Below are positions 24,050 to 35,498 of a stretch of 64,000 bases of DNA, piece by piece. Below the pieces are notes generated by a model, which was not told where the DNA came from, did no database searches, and worked only from the letters and a program-made list of their open reading frames with translations. The stretch's first letter is position 1; each line of letters opens with the position of its first letter. The DNA comes from Siphonodentalium dalli (Eukaryota; Mollusca; Scaphopoda; Gadilida; Siphonodentaliidae): contig CP136061.1 of NCBI GenBank assembly GCA_032622095.1, positions 260,184,077 through 260,248,076 on the forward strand, given 5' to 3'. The translations under genes were made by a program, and so were the position numbers.

Positions 24050-25110
24050 CTGGGGTGAGACATTTAAGATATTCCTTGAGTTTATATTTACTCGGGATTA
24101 ATTGCACTGTCTGTATCCACAATCACACACATGTATAATATAGAGAGGATATGCAACGAGTCCCCAGTTTATAGCGAAATTTACAAAACTCGTCCAGTAA
24201 ATTAGGTCTTGACCTCACAAGAGGCACGGCCCAGTCATAATTGAACGTCTGCGTGAACATAAATCGATTAGTTTGCATTGCATCTTATAGTTGTTTTTTT
24301 TTTTGGCAGCCATTTGCCAAACTTTTCATTAGAGAAAAAATCACCATAAAACTACATGTACGAAAAGATAAATTTGTATTGAGTATTTATGTCTGCCAGA
24401 TTATTGAAAAAGTGCTTGAATAATATGAATGTTATTTTATTTAGTTCTGGTCTTTCGCATGATAAAAAATAGTTATGTATGCCAAAAAACTACTATATGC
24501 ATTGAAAAATATTTGATTTATTTTCTCGAAGTCATGATTTTAGATGTAGACTAAGCACATACCGAAGTTGAGTGCATAGTCTAGATAATGAAGTGTGTGT
24601 TTTTTAATATTTCTGTTAAACACTATGTCGAACTACATGAACAAATCTGTTTTTTTTAAACCCACTTTTGTTTACATAATATAGATAATAGAGGATAATA
24701 ATTTATTGTTTGACATTGAGATTTTTTGAAAATTCACGAATCGGACGCGCCTCATTAATTGACGTTATTGATAGAAACCGAAAAAAATTTAAACCCTATC
24801 CGTTGAAAATTACTTGTATTCGAATTATTGCAAACAGGTGGAAAATTGCTGTGCTAAGTTGTGTCAGGGTGTCTAAATCTTGTATATTGGTATTTAGAGT
24901 TTTAGAGATATCTTATCCCACTTCCACGTTAGGTATACATAATTCGGAGGTTCCGATAAGCAATGACCGTAAATTAATGTGCAAATATGTCTGCGATATA
25001 AACGCTTCATGTGTGACCACTCTTCATTGAAGCGGAACAGTTTATCAGGTTTGACAGATACACGGTGGGGATTCACCTGGTTTCGAGTTGATGAGTACCA
25101 CGCATTCAAA

Positions 25111-25364
25111 ATGGCCGAGGCGATCGTAAACGCGATCAGTAACGAGGAAAATGGTATTAAACTAGGATAATTATATATTACATGATATTTTATCAGCTAC
25201 GATCATATGCTATACTATTTTTGAAACAAGCTGATACCAAATTTGTGTCCAACATTCTGATCAAATTTGTCAGTTGAAGGAGTCTCCAAGAAGTATGGTA
25301 TTGTGTATTCTGCTAACCTCCGACTGGAAACTGGAACACTACTACGTATTTCAGAACAAATAAG
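25111..25364 (+). pseudogene. Possible nested two-exon coding fragment, helix-turn-helix-like
   Basis: An ATG in a strong context (AAAATGGCC) at 25111 opens MAEAIVNAISNEENG. A donor-like AATG|GTATTA at 25153 and an acceptor TTTGTCAG before 25274 join in frame to a second exon containing GVSKKYGIVYSANLR, ending at a donor AAG|GTAACA at 25364. The text recalls psq/pogo-type helix-turn-helix segments (KKYGI..STL). It could be a remnant of a transposase or a nested gene. Short, unsupported by neighbours, and possibly chance. Confidence 0.25.
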
Positions 25365-25505
25365 GTAACAACTTGTTTTTAAAATAAACAGTCAAAATGC
25401 TATGTTTTGTGTCAATTCCTCATATATTATGTTTTTGTGCGTTGGCACACTTTGAGTGCGTGGTGCTCACCAACATCGAAACCACGTGACTCCCCACCGT
25501 GTTAT

Positions 25506-25780
25506 CCCTTTACCCAACAAAACGGCCCTGTGCCAATGCATTCTCTTATATATGCGAGTCGACCATAGGTCGCCTCGCATATATAAGATAATGCATTGGC
25601 TTAACACATATTAAAAATGATAAAATTGTCAATGAATGTAGAAAAATATTATAAAAATTGTTAAAAAATGTAAGAAACAATTATAAAATTGTTAAAGAAT
25701 GTAAGCCAATGCATTCTCTTATATATGCGAGGCGATCTATGGTCGAATCGCATATATAAGAGAATGCATTGACACAGGGC
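25506..25780. mobile_element. Hairpin MITE (piggyBac-like family), copy B
   Basis: Begins CCCTTTACCCAACA as in the copy at 166 and contains the two inverted hairpins with CCAATGCATTCTC ends. The right terminal CCCTTT complement is missing. The element is bracketed by a 46-base direct repeat (25456-25501 and 25787-25832). Confidence 0.8.
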
Positions 25781-25859
25781 ATAACTGTGCGTGGTGATCA
25801 CCAACCTCGAAACCACGTGATTCCCCACCGTGACATACATGTAGCAGTCGTATACATAC

Positions 25860-26042
25860 CATCGCAGATGTAACCGACAGACGTCCATTTCCCGTCGGTC
25901 GTGCATGCTGTTGTAACTTTGACGTACGGGTTCGATGTACACGTGAGCTCGGCCGTCTCACCCACGGCGTATGATGTCTTGGTGGTACTGGAGAGAAAGC
26001 CGTCACTTGGTACATTGGGCGGAGGACACGTGAGTGTGGTCA
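25860..26042 (-). CDS. Host gene exon 4: first sushi/CCP domain
   Basis: 183 bases, acceptor ATGTCCACAG, donor GATG|GTATGT, phase 1 at both ends. The 61 residues follow the CCP pattern: TLTCPPPNVPSDGF, YAVGETAELTCTS, TACTTDGKWTSVGYICDG, with four cysteines and the conserved tryptophan. A complete single domain. Its intron starts only 27 bases from a duplicated repeat that brackets a MITE. Confidence 0.92.
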
Positions 26043-26997
26043 CTGTGGACATATACATTGTTTGTTTATATCACAATGATGTGTTATTGATCTCCATCAT
26101 AGCAGAGTGTATAACATTTATGCCCAGGGTCGTCCGTGCTTCCATTTGCCAAATTTGCCAATGGCAAAACATATTTTTATTTTGGCAAAAAATATTTTCA
26201 TTTTGGCAAAATGTTTGGCATGTAAGTTTTCAAATATGGGATGTGAACTATCTAGTCATAAAACATCAATGAACGTGGGCTATTTGTTACGTGTGCCGAA
26301 TTACAAACGATTCAATGTGAGATAAAAACGAGAAATTTATGACCCAAATTGTCAGTGTATAATAAGTACATATATGGGGAGGCATGGAACTTGTATGGGT
26401 CTAATTCTTGTGCTAATTGAGCAAAGCCAATTTGTATCATTTAACCCGGCCAAATAAATATATTTTCCTGATTTAAAATACAGTTTCAATATTGTTAAAA
26501 TTTACTAATTATATAATTTATGGTAAATTCAGAACGGAAATTGTTTACAGCTGCACATAGTGTTTGGAACACTCATTGTGCAAACCTTAAATATTACACA
26601 CCATCGATCACTATAGCTGTGTAATAAGAGAAATTTAAAGTTCTTCTGAAGAACAAATATTAATTTAGTGTTCTTTATCACCATTGTTGTTTCAAGCCCA
26701 TTTCGGAGAATATTATATCAAGGTAATATCTGGTATCGCTGATTAGTCTTTCTTTTAAGTTTAGAGGCTTTGCACACAATTTCCGAAAACAACATATGCC
26801 TTTAACTATTTTATAATTACGTTTCACAAGTGAGAAAGTAGGCCAGGGCATGGAAGAGTTTCGCACTCCCGTGTCCTGGATTGAGAGAATGATGGCGTGT
26901 ATGCATTTTGTCTTTCTTCCTGTGTTATTCTCTATTGTCAATAAACAAATTAAAAACAAAATTGTTTGAAATACTTTTTTGTGCGAAGCGATGTTAA

Positions 26998-27402
26998 GGG
27001 TACGTTCATACATTGGCAAGTTTGCACGATATGGTGTGCAGGCATTTTGTCGTAGAAAACGATATGGTGCCATAATATGAACGGGAACAATCACATAAAG
27101 TGCACCTGTGTCACAGATAACTACGTGCGAAGTAAAATCTCTGTGGTTCCAATAGTAACGATGCTACCGGAATTTTCCTGTAAATATCATGCAATTATCT
27201 CGCAAGAATAAATCATGCATGTATTTCAAGGCAAATTCCAATAGCACTGTTACAAGTGGAATTAGATAAATGTTACTTCTCATGTCTTTCACTTTAGTAA
27301 AGATGCATGTTATTCTGGTCATATTCCGTCACCATGTGGTTTTCTATGACGAAATGCCCGCAAAAACATACCGTGCAAACTTGCCATCGTATGAACGTAG
27401 CC
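26998..27402. mobile_element. Candidate 405-bp MITE with ~85-bp inverted ends
   Basis: The left end GGGTACGTTCATACATTGGC and the complement of the right end GGCTACGTTCATACGATGGC continue to match through a further ~65 bases with GCAAGTTTGCACG and GTAGAAAAC/ATAGAAAAC blocks. Adjacent 4-mers are TTAA and TAAG, so the target duplication is not settled. Confidence 0.65.
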
Positions 27403-28592
27403 TAAGGCAATCGCCTCATCATGAAGACGTATTAACGATCGAAATTATTTTGTATATGTTCTTGTATCCCGAACATACCATAACAGGTTATCATCGGTGG
27501 GCTTCCAGGAAAATCAAACAATAAAAAAACAAATTCGCCACAATATGAAAAATACCAAACAAAAAGAACACACTACACATCAAACAAGACATTTATTTAG
27601 GAAGCACTTGCATACAGACATGATAAAAGAAACTATTCTGAAGACGTGAAATGTAAAAATATTGGATGCCCGGACTGCACATGCTAACAAATGCTGCAAT
27701 CAAGATATGTAAATGTATTGTGCGCTGTATAACCTATTGCGAATTATCTCTACACGTGATTCCCACATGACCTCACTACATTGCCTCCCGGATGACCACG
27801 CAAAACATAATCCATTTACCGATTGTTATGAGCAAATCTGCCAATGGTCCGGGTTGGTACCCATCAACTTAAACAGTACCTGTAACATAGTTTGATAGCT
27901 GAACTGAGAGCTTGCATCAAAGGGACTAATTAGTTACATGTTGGTTTTGTAGGCATGGCACAGCGTAATCTACAGTAAGATGGGCTTTGGGTCACGGTAC
28001 ATATGTACTAATCGAATAACTCTTTAATTGCTTGTTTAACATCCGCTATCGACCCTTCAAGTTGTCACTTTTTTATGTATCGACGTGGATACATCAATGA
28101 ATGCCTTGTCGATAATTATCTTCCATAGTCTCACTTGGTGGCACCATATAACAATTAAAGACGACTACCAGCTCGTTAGTCAACCATCTATAACGACCTC
28201 TAGTTGAACCAAAGTCGATACAATAATGCACTTTAGTGTAAGCCAATACTTTAGTGTAAACCAATACATTTTGAAAAACAAGCCTTCACTTTGACTATGT
28301 ATACATAGATAAGTAAACAAACAATCTTATCCCCTTAATAGCTCTAAATCTTCATGTAGTAAAAACTAGACCCACTGTATATGATGTTGTTGCCATGCAT
28401 GATGTTTCGCCATATTGTTGTATTTAGTATGTTGTTATATTTAGTATGAACTCATTATTTACGTATTCTTATATGTTGGACTGCACTTCAAATGTTGTTT
28501 CGAGTTCCGCTGATTTAGGTGACTTGAGGTGAATATTACATTTTAGGGAGAATTGGAAGGCTTACCAGCTCCATGGCTAGTATATTGAAATT

Positions 28593-29470
28593 ATGTCAGA
28601 CATGAGTACAACAGATCAAAGTAATACAATCCGATATACATGCTGGAATGTGCAAGGGATCCGTAAAAAATTAGAGATCCAGAATTTAGACACCAAATAG
28701 AGAGATATGAGTTTATTACTCTGATAGAAACGTGGCATCAAGATTCATCAGAAATTGATTTAGAAGGCTACGAAAATCTAAATTTAAGTCGTGGCAAGGG
28801 CAAGAAAAAAGGTGGTATCGCCTTTTATTTCCTCTCAAAATTCAAAAAGTACATGCGAAAAGTATACACTGTAAACGAAGTAGCACTAATTGTTGAGTTC
28901 GATGGTAAATTACTTAACCAATCCACAAAAGTAATATTTGTGTCATTGTACATTCCTCCCAGCGATTCTAGCTTTTGGAAGACGAAAGATAAAGATGATG
29001 ATATTTTTGAGTGTGTCGAGAAGGCATTAGCTCGGTACAAATACAATGAACTTTTAATTCTCGGCTGGGATTTTAATGCACGCACAGGTGAATTGCCAGA
29101 CCACGTGGTATCTGACAGTGATCAGCACACGCCGCTCCCAGCTGATTATATAATAGACATGTTCCCTAATAGAGTCAGTATGGATCATATATGGCAAGAA
29201 ACGTGTAAACTCTTTTAGACGCCAGCTCATTACTCTTTGCCAAAGTAGTGGTATTCGTATAATTAATGGACGATCTACAGGCTTTCGACTTGGTCATTTC
29301 ACAAGCTATCAATATAATGGGGCGAGCGTCGTTGATTATATCCTTATAACAGAGAGTTTTCTTTGTGCCGTTGATTACTTTTGCGTTAAACTTCCAAGGA
29401 ATTCTCTGACCATTGTCAATTAGTTCTTCACTTAAAATATGATAATGAATGATGCCAATCATCAAACAAA
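28593..29470 (+). pseudogene. LINE endonuclease region (broken)
   Basis: The ATG at 28593 opens a frame with TCWNVQGIRKK (endonuclease motif I) that hits TAG near 28698. A shifted frame continues with LIETWHQD, KKKGGIAFYF, VIFVSLYIPPSD and LGWDFNARTG (the catalytic DFNAR motif) to a stop at 29216. The endonuclease tail, with NGRSTGFRLG and GASVVDYILI, appears in a further frame to about 29350. At least three disruptions, so inactive. Confidence 0.8.
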
Positions 29471-29527
29471 TACACATATACCCGAATAAGAACACATCTT
29501 AAATGGGCAGATCATAGTGATGAGATA

Positions 29528-32072
29528 TTGCGTGACGTCATGCATAATACGTCCATGCGGGGACGCTTATCTAACTATAAAACGTATCCCTATCAGTACG
29601 ATGTTTGCGGTGCCACAAATGCGACCAAAGACCTTATGCAAATAATAAAAGACGTGAACATGTACGCAAGTGCACGTAGGGTAGTCAAGAGGAAGAGAAC
29701 ACCGCGTAAAAGAAAGTGGTTCGATGGGCATTGTAGGGAACTTAGGCGTGATCTCGTGAAAATCATTAGCGATATGAGGAAGAACCCACTTGAAACAAAC
29801 CTAAGAACACGATATCATGTGAAACGGAAATCATTCAAAAAGTCGCTTAAGACTAAACGACGGGCAATTTACGCAGATATATATATTGTAAACTAGATAC
29901 GTTAGAGACAACCAACCCAAACAATATTGGGAAATCATAACAAAAATGCGACAGAAACAGGTTTCCCAAAATGAACTTGATGCTGATAGATCAGTTGATT
30001 TCTTCACTAAGCTTTATTGTCCGGAACCTGATAACCCAGATTGTGGATTATCTTCGGTCATATATAAATCTTCCAATCAATCTATTAATAATGATGTCAT
30101 CACGACAGAGGAAGTACTTGGTGCTACACGAGAATTAAAAAACGGAAAGGCAATTGGACCCGACCAAGTTTCTAACGAATTGCTTAAGTCGCTCGTTCCT
30201 TTGATGATTGATGAAATTGTTAAATTGTTTAACTTAATTCTAGAGACAGGACAGTATCCGAGTGAGTGGAGTGAATCTACCCTCACTTTAATTCATAAAA
30301 AAGGAGAAAAAAGTGATCCCAATAACTACCGGGCAATAGCAGTATCATCGTCGGTCGGTAAATTGTTTAATAAAATCAGTAATTAATCGTCGGTTAATCG
30401 CGTTCTTGGATGTAAACAATATTATTAGCGAAAACCAATTTGGTTTTTCGAAAGGGAAGAGCACCATTGATGGAGCGTTCGTTCTACACGCGGCCATACA
30501 AAAATACAAAGGATTGGGCAAGCCGCTATATGCTGCGTTCATAGATTTCAGAAAGGCGTTCGACACAGTTAACAGGCAAATACTTTAAAAAAAATTGAAA
30601 TGCGTGGGGATTAAGGGATACATAAAGCGGATAATTCAGTCACTATATGACATTATCTATTATATCACCAAAACAAACAAAGTGTTGGGGCCTTCATGCT
30701 TGTCCACGATATGTGTCAGACAAGGGTACATATTGTCACCAAATTTGATCAAAATCTTTATTCATGACATAAAAAATGTGTTTGACAGTCCTTGCGATGC
30801 TGTCCGTATATGCAATGATTCCTTAATCACATTTTATTCGCTGACGACCTAGTTTTACTTTCGGATACTCCAAATGGGCTTCCTCGGTGTCTAAACAGAC
30901 TAAATAGATACACGGAGACCAACAAACTCGCCGTGAACACTGATAAAACTAAATGTATGGTGTTGAGATCTAGGAAAGCTAAAACTTCACCAGAGTTTCA
31001 CATTGGAAATCAAAAGTTGGAAAATGTCAATGAATACAACTATCTTGGAATTAAATTTAGTAATACTGGTAGAGTCATACATGCAATGGAAGAGTTAAGT
31101 GCTAAAGGTCTCAAAGCGATGCATTCACTAATTAATGCATGTACAAAAGACGCACCGATTCCAATATCGACGTCTTTAAAACTCTTCGATAGATTAATTA
31201 AGCCGATACTGTTATATGGAAGCGAATTATGGGGCGTTGAAATAACCACTAAAAATCACGACCGCCTGCCATGTGAAACGGTACACTTAAAATACTGTAA
31301 AAGGTTACTCGGAGTCGGTAAATTTTCTTCAAACAACGCTGTCCGCGCTGAGTTTGGGAGCCACCCACTATTCATTGATGTGGCATGCAGACTGTCATCA
31401 TACATGTATGTAATTAAGTTAATGTCACGGTCGGACTGTAAACTTCTCCGCAGTGCTGCGTTGGAACAACAGATGGCATCGGTTAAGAAATCAATCTTTA
31501 AAACGGCAGAATCACTGGGGTGGAATATTTCAGACCTCCACAACACTGGTCCCGTACTGGGTCAATTAAACAAAAATCTTATTGAAGATTATTATATATA
31601 TTTTAGACAGAGTCTCACTGACGAATGTTCAAAAACGGGAAGTAATAAGTTACGAACATACCGACTTTTCAAACTTAATTACGAAATAGAACCATATCTT
31701 CTTCCCACAACATCAATAGAAAATAGAATCGTTTTCACTAGACTGCGAATAAGTAATCATAAATTGGCCATTGAAAAGGGACGCCACACACAACTGCCGA
31801 CGGCAGTGGAACAAAGGTTTTGTATATTTTGTTCTGATAATGCTATTGAAGACGAAAAACATTTTCTTTTAGAGTGCAGCGCTTACCGCACTCAACGTCT
31901 CGAGCTCACAAACCTTATGAAGACACAGTTCTCAGACTTTGAAAGCATGACCCAAACTGATAAGCTTGTCAAAATCTTATCCAACAATGTGTCAAATACA
32001 TGCACTTCAATTTGTCATATGATCCGAAGATTATTCTCCGCACGTGATGAGCATCGTATCATAAATCAATGA
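29528..32072 (+). pseudogene. LINE reverse transcriptase region (broken)
   Basis: Motifs in order: ELKNGKAIGPDQVSNELLK (about 30130), YPSEWSESTLTLIHKKG, NNYRAIAV, NQFGFSKGKSTIDGAF (30440), FIDFRKAFDTVNR (30540), the FADD catalytic box at 30837-30848, then TDKTKCMVLRS and a thumb region in a 379-residue open frame (30933-32072). That frame ends with a FCIFCSDNAIEDEKHFLLEC motif, a CCHC-like zinc site common in LINE C-termini. Frames change near 30386, 30590 and 30850. Confidence 0.88.
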
Positions 32073-33143
32073 ACAAATACAGAATAGATGATCCATTGCA
32101 CATTCAGCTTGACCTTATATTAATATCATTTATTATACTGTTCAATACACAATGTACAATTATATGTTATTATGTATGCATACTGTCCTTATAAGGATGT
32201 TTTTGCCAATTAAACTTATCTGACCCTGGATAATTATGTTCACAAGCCAGATTATCTGCGCACTCACATGGAGATGAACGCCCACATATCGGATGACACG
32301 AAGACAGCCTGGAAGGGCTATATCACCCCCCGTATAATATACACAATATTCGTGTTTATTGTTCATATGTTTGAGATATTAATGTATGTATATTGTAAAT
32401 AAACTTATCCTATCCTATTCTATCAAATTGTTCAGGAGACACAAAACACTATTTATCTCTGGAACTATATAGAATTGGTATATGCAAATAACTTTGCACA
32501 ATACCACGTCATGTCACTGTTGTTATAATAGACACACTTTCATATTCCATTATATTCTAGTTGATGAGAAAACATGATTTTATGGTGTTTTACAACACTT
32601 TAGAAGTAAAAACAAATACAAATCTTGTCTATATGACATTTTAGTTTTGACAATATTGACAACTTCGTGGGTCTCTGTCACTCGGGATAACGAGGATACG
32701 CCATATGTACATCCTTTTTCAAAACAATGCAATCAGAATTACCCTATCAGGAAAGATTTCGAAAATAAAAATAAAGAAATTCAGAATTAACGAATTCAGA
32801 TACGACATTTTAGAACACGAATTTCCATGAAAATCATCGACAAATGTCATTTATAATTCAAATATTGACAAGTTAGAGGAACTTATGTAATTGAACATGT
32901 AGATGCCGAAAATGCAATACAACGTATCGCGCCAAAATGACAGGCCACCGAGTCACCGACGTTATGTATGCACCGAAATACATAGCGGATGTTTGCCTCC
33001 AAACAAATAAAGCAGGCATTCTGCGCCAAACAAGTTACACAAAGAAGACCATTCGAATTTCGATCGAGTGGGACATGCCAGCATTTGTCTTGTATTAACC
33101 CTTTAAATTCATGGCGGGAACTGCGCTGGCGCAACATTAATGA

Positions 33144-33578
33144 CCCTGTGCCAATGCATTCTCTTATATATGCGAGTCGACCATAGGTTGCCTCGCATAT
33201 ATAATATAATGCATTGGCCTAATCATTTTCTTCTTTTGTTATAAATATTTATTACATCAAGTTATAATTTTTTCTTACATTCTTTAACAATTTTTATCAA
33301 TTTTTATCATTTTTTTATTATAATTTTTCTTACATTCTTTAACACAATTTATCATTTTAAGTATTTGTTCTTACATTTTATAACATTTTTTATCATATTT
33401 GTATAATTATTTCTGGCATTATTTTACAATTGTTTTATCATTTTTATAATTTTTTTATTACATTTGTTAACAATTATAAAAAAGACTATATAAAATTTGT
33501 TAGGCCAATGCATTCTGTTATATATGCGAGGCGACCTATGGTCGACTCGCATATATAAGAGAATGCATTGGCACAGGG
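33144..33578. mobile_element. Hairpin MITE family, copy C
   Basis: Left hairpin CCCTGTGCCAATGCATTCTC onward and right hairpin ending GAATGCATTGGCACAGGG bracket a ~280-base AT-rich core. The left hairpin has decayed slightly (ATATAATATAATG). It lies immediately upstream of the Polinton's left end. Confidence 0.85.
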
Positions 33579-33594
33579 TTTTCGCTAAAATTCA

Positions 33595-33633
33595 AGGTAG
33601 GTCGCCTCGCACATATAAGAGAAAGCGTTCGCC
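33595..33633. mobile_element. Diverged half hairpin abutting the Polinton
   Basis: GTCGCCTCGCACATATAAGA followed by GAAAGCGTTCGCC is a mutated copy of the hairpin half GTCGCCTCGCATATATAAGA / GAATGCATTGGCC. It stops exactly where the Polinton inverted repeat begins. Confidence 0.6.
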
Positions 33634-35430
33634 TCACATCTAAAAATAAATTTTTTGGCGGTAAAATTGTTTGTACTAAAATATTCCAAATGTTTTTTTC
33701 AAAACCTAATTTTTTGTTTCCAAAATTTTCAAAATTTTATTTTAAAAAATCTAAAAAATTTATGAAACTTTGAGTTTTCGGTCTCTTACTGAAAATAATC
33801 TCGGCCGACTATTAAATGTCGAATGTTTTTAAATTATTTGCGTGTAATATCTTTTGTTATTGGCCAACTATTTTTGTTCAAACAAATTTTAAATATTTTT
33901 CATGAAACTCTGTTAATTTTATTAATCGATGTTTAGAAATAGCTTTATACCAATTATATGTGTATGGACTGGTCCGAGTCGCTGTAATTTTGGACATTGA
34001 CACTATAGGTATGAATGCATACATTCCAGTGTTTATCATCAGACGCAGTCTCGTCTATTACATCATATAATTGTCTCCACAATACCTGAAATAATTTGAC
34101 GCCATTACTCTTACATAAATAATAAAGAGCGTTTATTCTTTACTTCTCTATCCCGATGAAGTTATTGAGTATATGACACGTGTGCATTATCGCGAATTAT
34201 TGGAAGAATTATTGAGATGTTGTACTATTTTGAAAGCATTCACGCTAGGACGAAGAGCGTGATGCGAAATTACTACCCCGAATGAACTGACATATTCTAT
34301 GGAACAAATTTTCAATTATGTACACACACATAATCACACGCGTCAATAGGGTAACACTGTATAGGTCGAAAAGAGGGACACCTTGGATAAATTTACCAAA
34401 TGACTGCTATTATATCTGTTGACATCTATGCGTGTTTCGACTCGTTCAATTAAGTTATCGATAGCTTGTCTGAACATCATTACCTGTTTAACGGGTTATG
34501 ATCACGTAAGTTTGATAAGCTGTGTCATTGTTAGCATTAACGAGATAATTAGTTATCAAAAATATGCATACATAATACGTACATGTGATAAGACACTCAA
34601 TAATAGAAGTTACTTCGGTGTTATTGTTATAACAACATTACGTAATAACCACTTATCGACCTATTCATACTTACGCTCATATATAATCTTATATAATGTT
34701 GCCTCATCTGTGCTAACTATGTTAGGTAGTTATGGTATACAAATATCTATATCGAAGCTTCCTTTTATGCATGTTCAGACACGCTTTCAATTAAGCTATC
34801 GATAACGTGTCTGAACATCATTAGTTGTTTAACGGGATATGATCACGTAAGGTGATAAGCTGTGTCATTGTTAGCATTAACGAGATAATTAGTTATCAAA
34901 AATATGCATACATAATACGTACATGTGATAAGACACTCAATAATAGAAGTTACTTCGGTGTTATTGTTATAACAACATTACGTAATAACCACTTATCGAC
35001 CTATTCATACTTACGCTCATATATAATCTTATATAATGTTGCCTCATCGGTGCTAACTATGTTCTGGAGTTATGGTATACAAATATCTATGACGAAGCTT
35101 CCTTTTATGCATGTTCAGACACACTTTCAATTAAGTTATCGATAGCGTGTCTGAACATCATTAGTTGTTTAACGGGATATGATCACGTAAGGTGATAAGC
35201 TGTGTCATTGTTAGCATTAACGCGATAATTAGTTATCAAAAATATGTATACATAATACGTACAGGTGCTAATACGCTCAATAATAGAAGTTACCTTTGAT
35301 GTTATTGTTATAACAACATTACGTAATAACCACTTATCGACATATTCATACTTACGCTCATATATAATCTTATATAATGTTACCTCATCTGTGCTAACTA
35401 TGTTTGGGAGTTATGGTATATAAATATCTA
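33634..35430. repeat. Polinton left terminal inverted repeat with internal tandem units
   Basis: The outer ~780 bases match the complement of about 50180-50963, including GGCGGTAAAATTGTTTGTAC and TAATAAAGAGCGTTTATTC. Inward follow three tandem copies of a ~355-bp unit (starting about 34430, 34800, 35150). Each unit contains a palindrome, TGTTCAGACACG..CGTGTCTGAACA, and ACATTACGTAATAACC. Confidence 0.9.
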
Positions 35431-35498
35431 TGCCGAAGCTTCATCCCATATAGTGAATAGACACCGTTGTAATCACTTCTCAGGACTTATTCTCGAAA

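Larger units (their letters stand above)
24050..25859 (-). other. Intron 4 of the host gene
   Basis: Includes a short dispersed repeat near 24160-24240 (related to 58000-58085), a possible opposite-strand two-exon fragment at 25111-25364 and a hairpin MITE at 25506-25780. Nothing else recognised in 24250-25080. Confidence 0.75.
28593..32420 (+). mobile_element. Degraded non-LTR retrotransposon (LINE)
   Basis: An AP-endonuclease-like region is followed by reverse transcriptase and a C-terminal Cys/His segment, all plus strand, ending at a TATCC-type microsatellite (CTTATCCTATCCTATTCTATC, about 32403-32423) instead of a plain poly(A). Several frameshifts and stops break the coding sequence. 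The 5' end was not defined; no target duplication seen. Clade not assigned. Confidence 0.85.

Noticed and set aside
26678-27094. 138-residue minus-strand frame
   Set aside because: Begins inside the inverted arm of a MITE and shows no domain; treated as chance.
34419-35145. Two nearly identical frames of 128 and 97 residues
   Set aside because: They lie in the tandem units of the Polinton terminal repeat and are mirrored at 49766-50179; repeat shadows.
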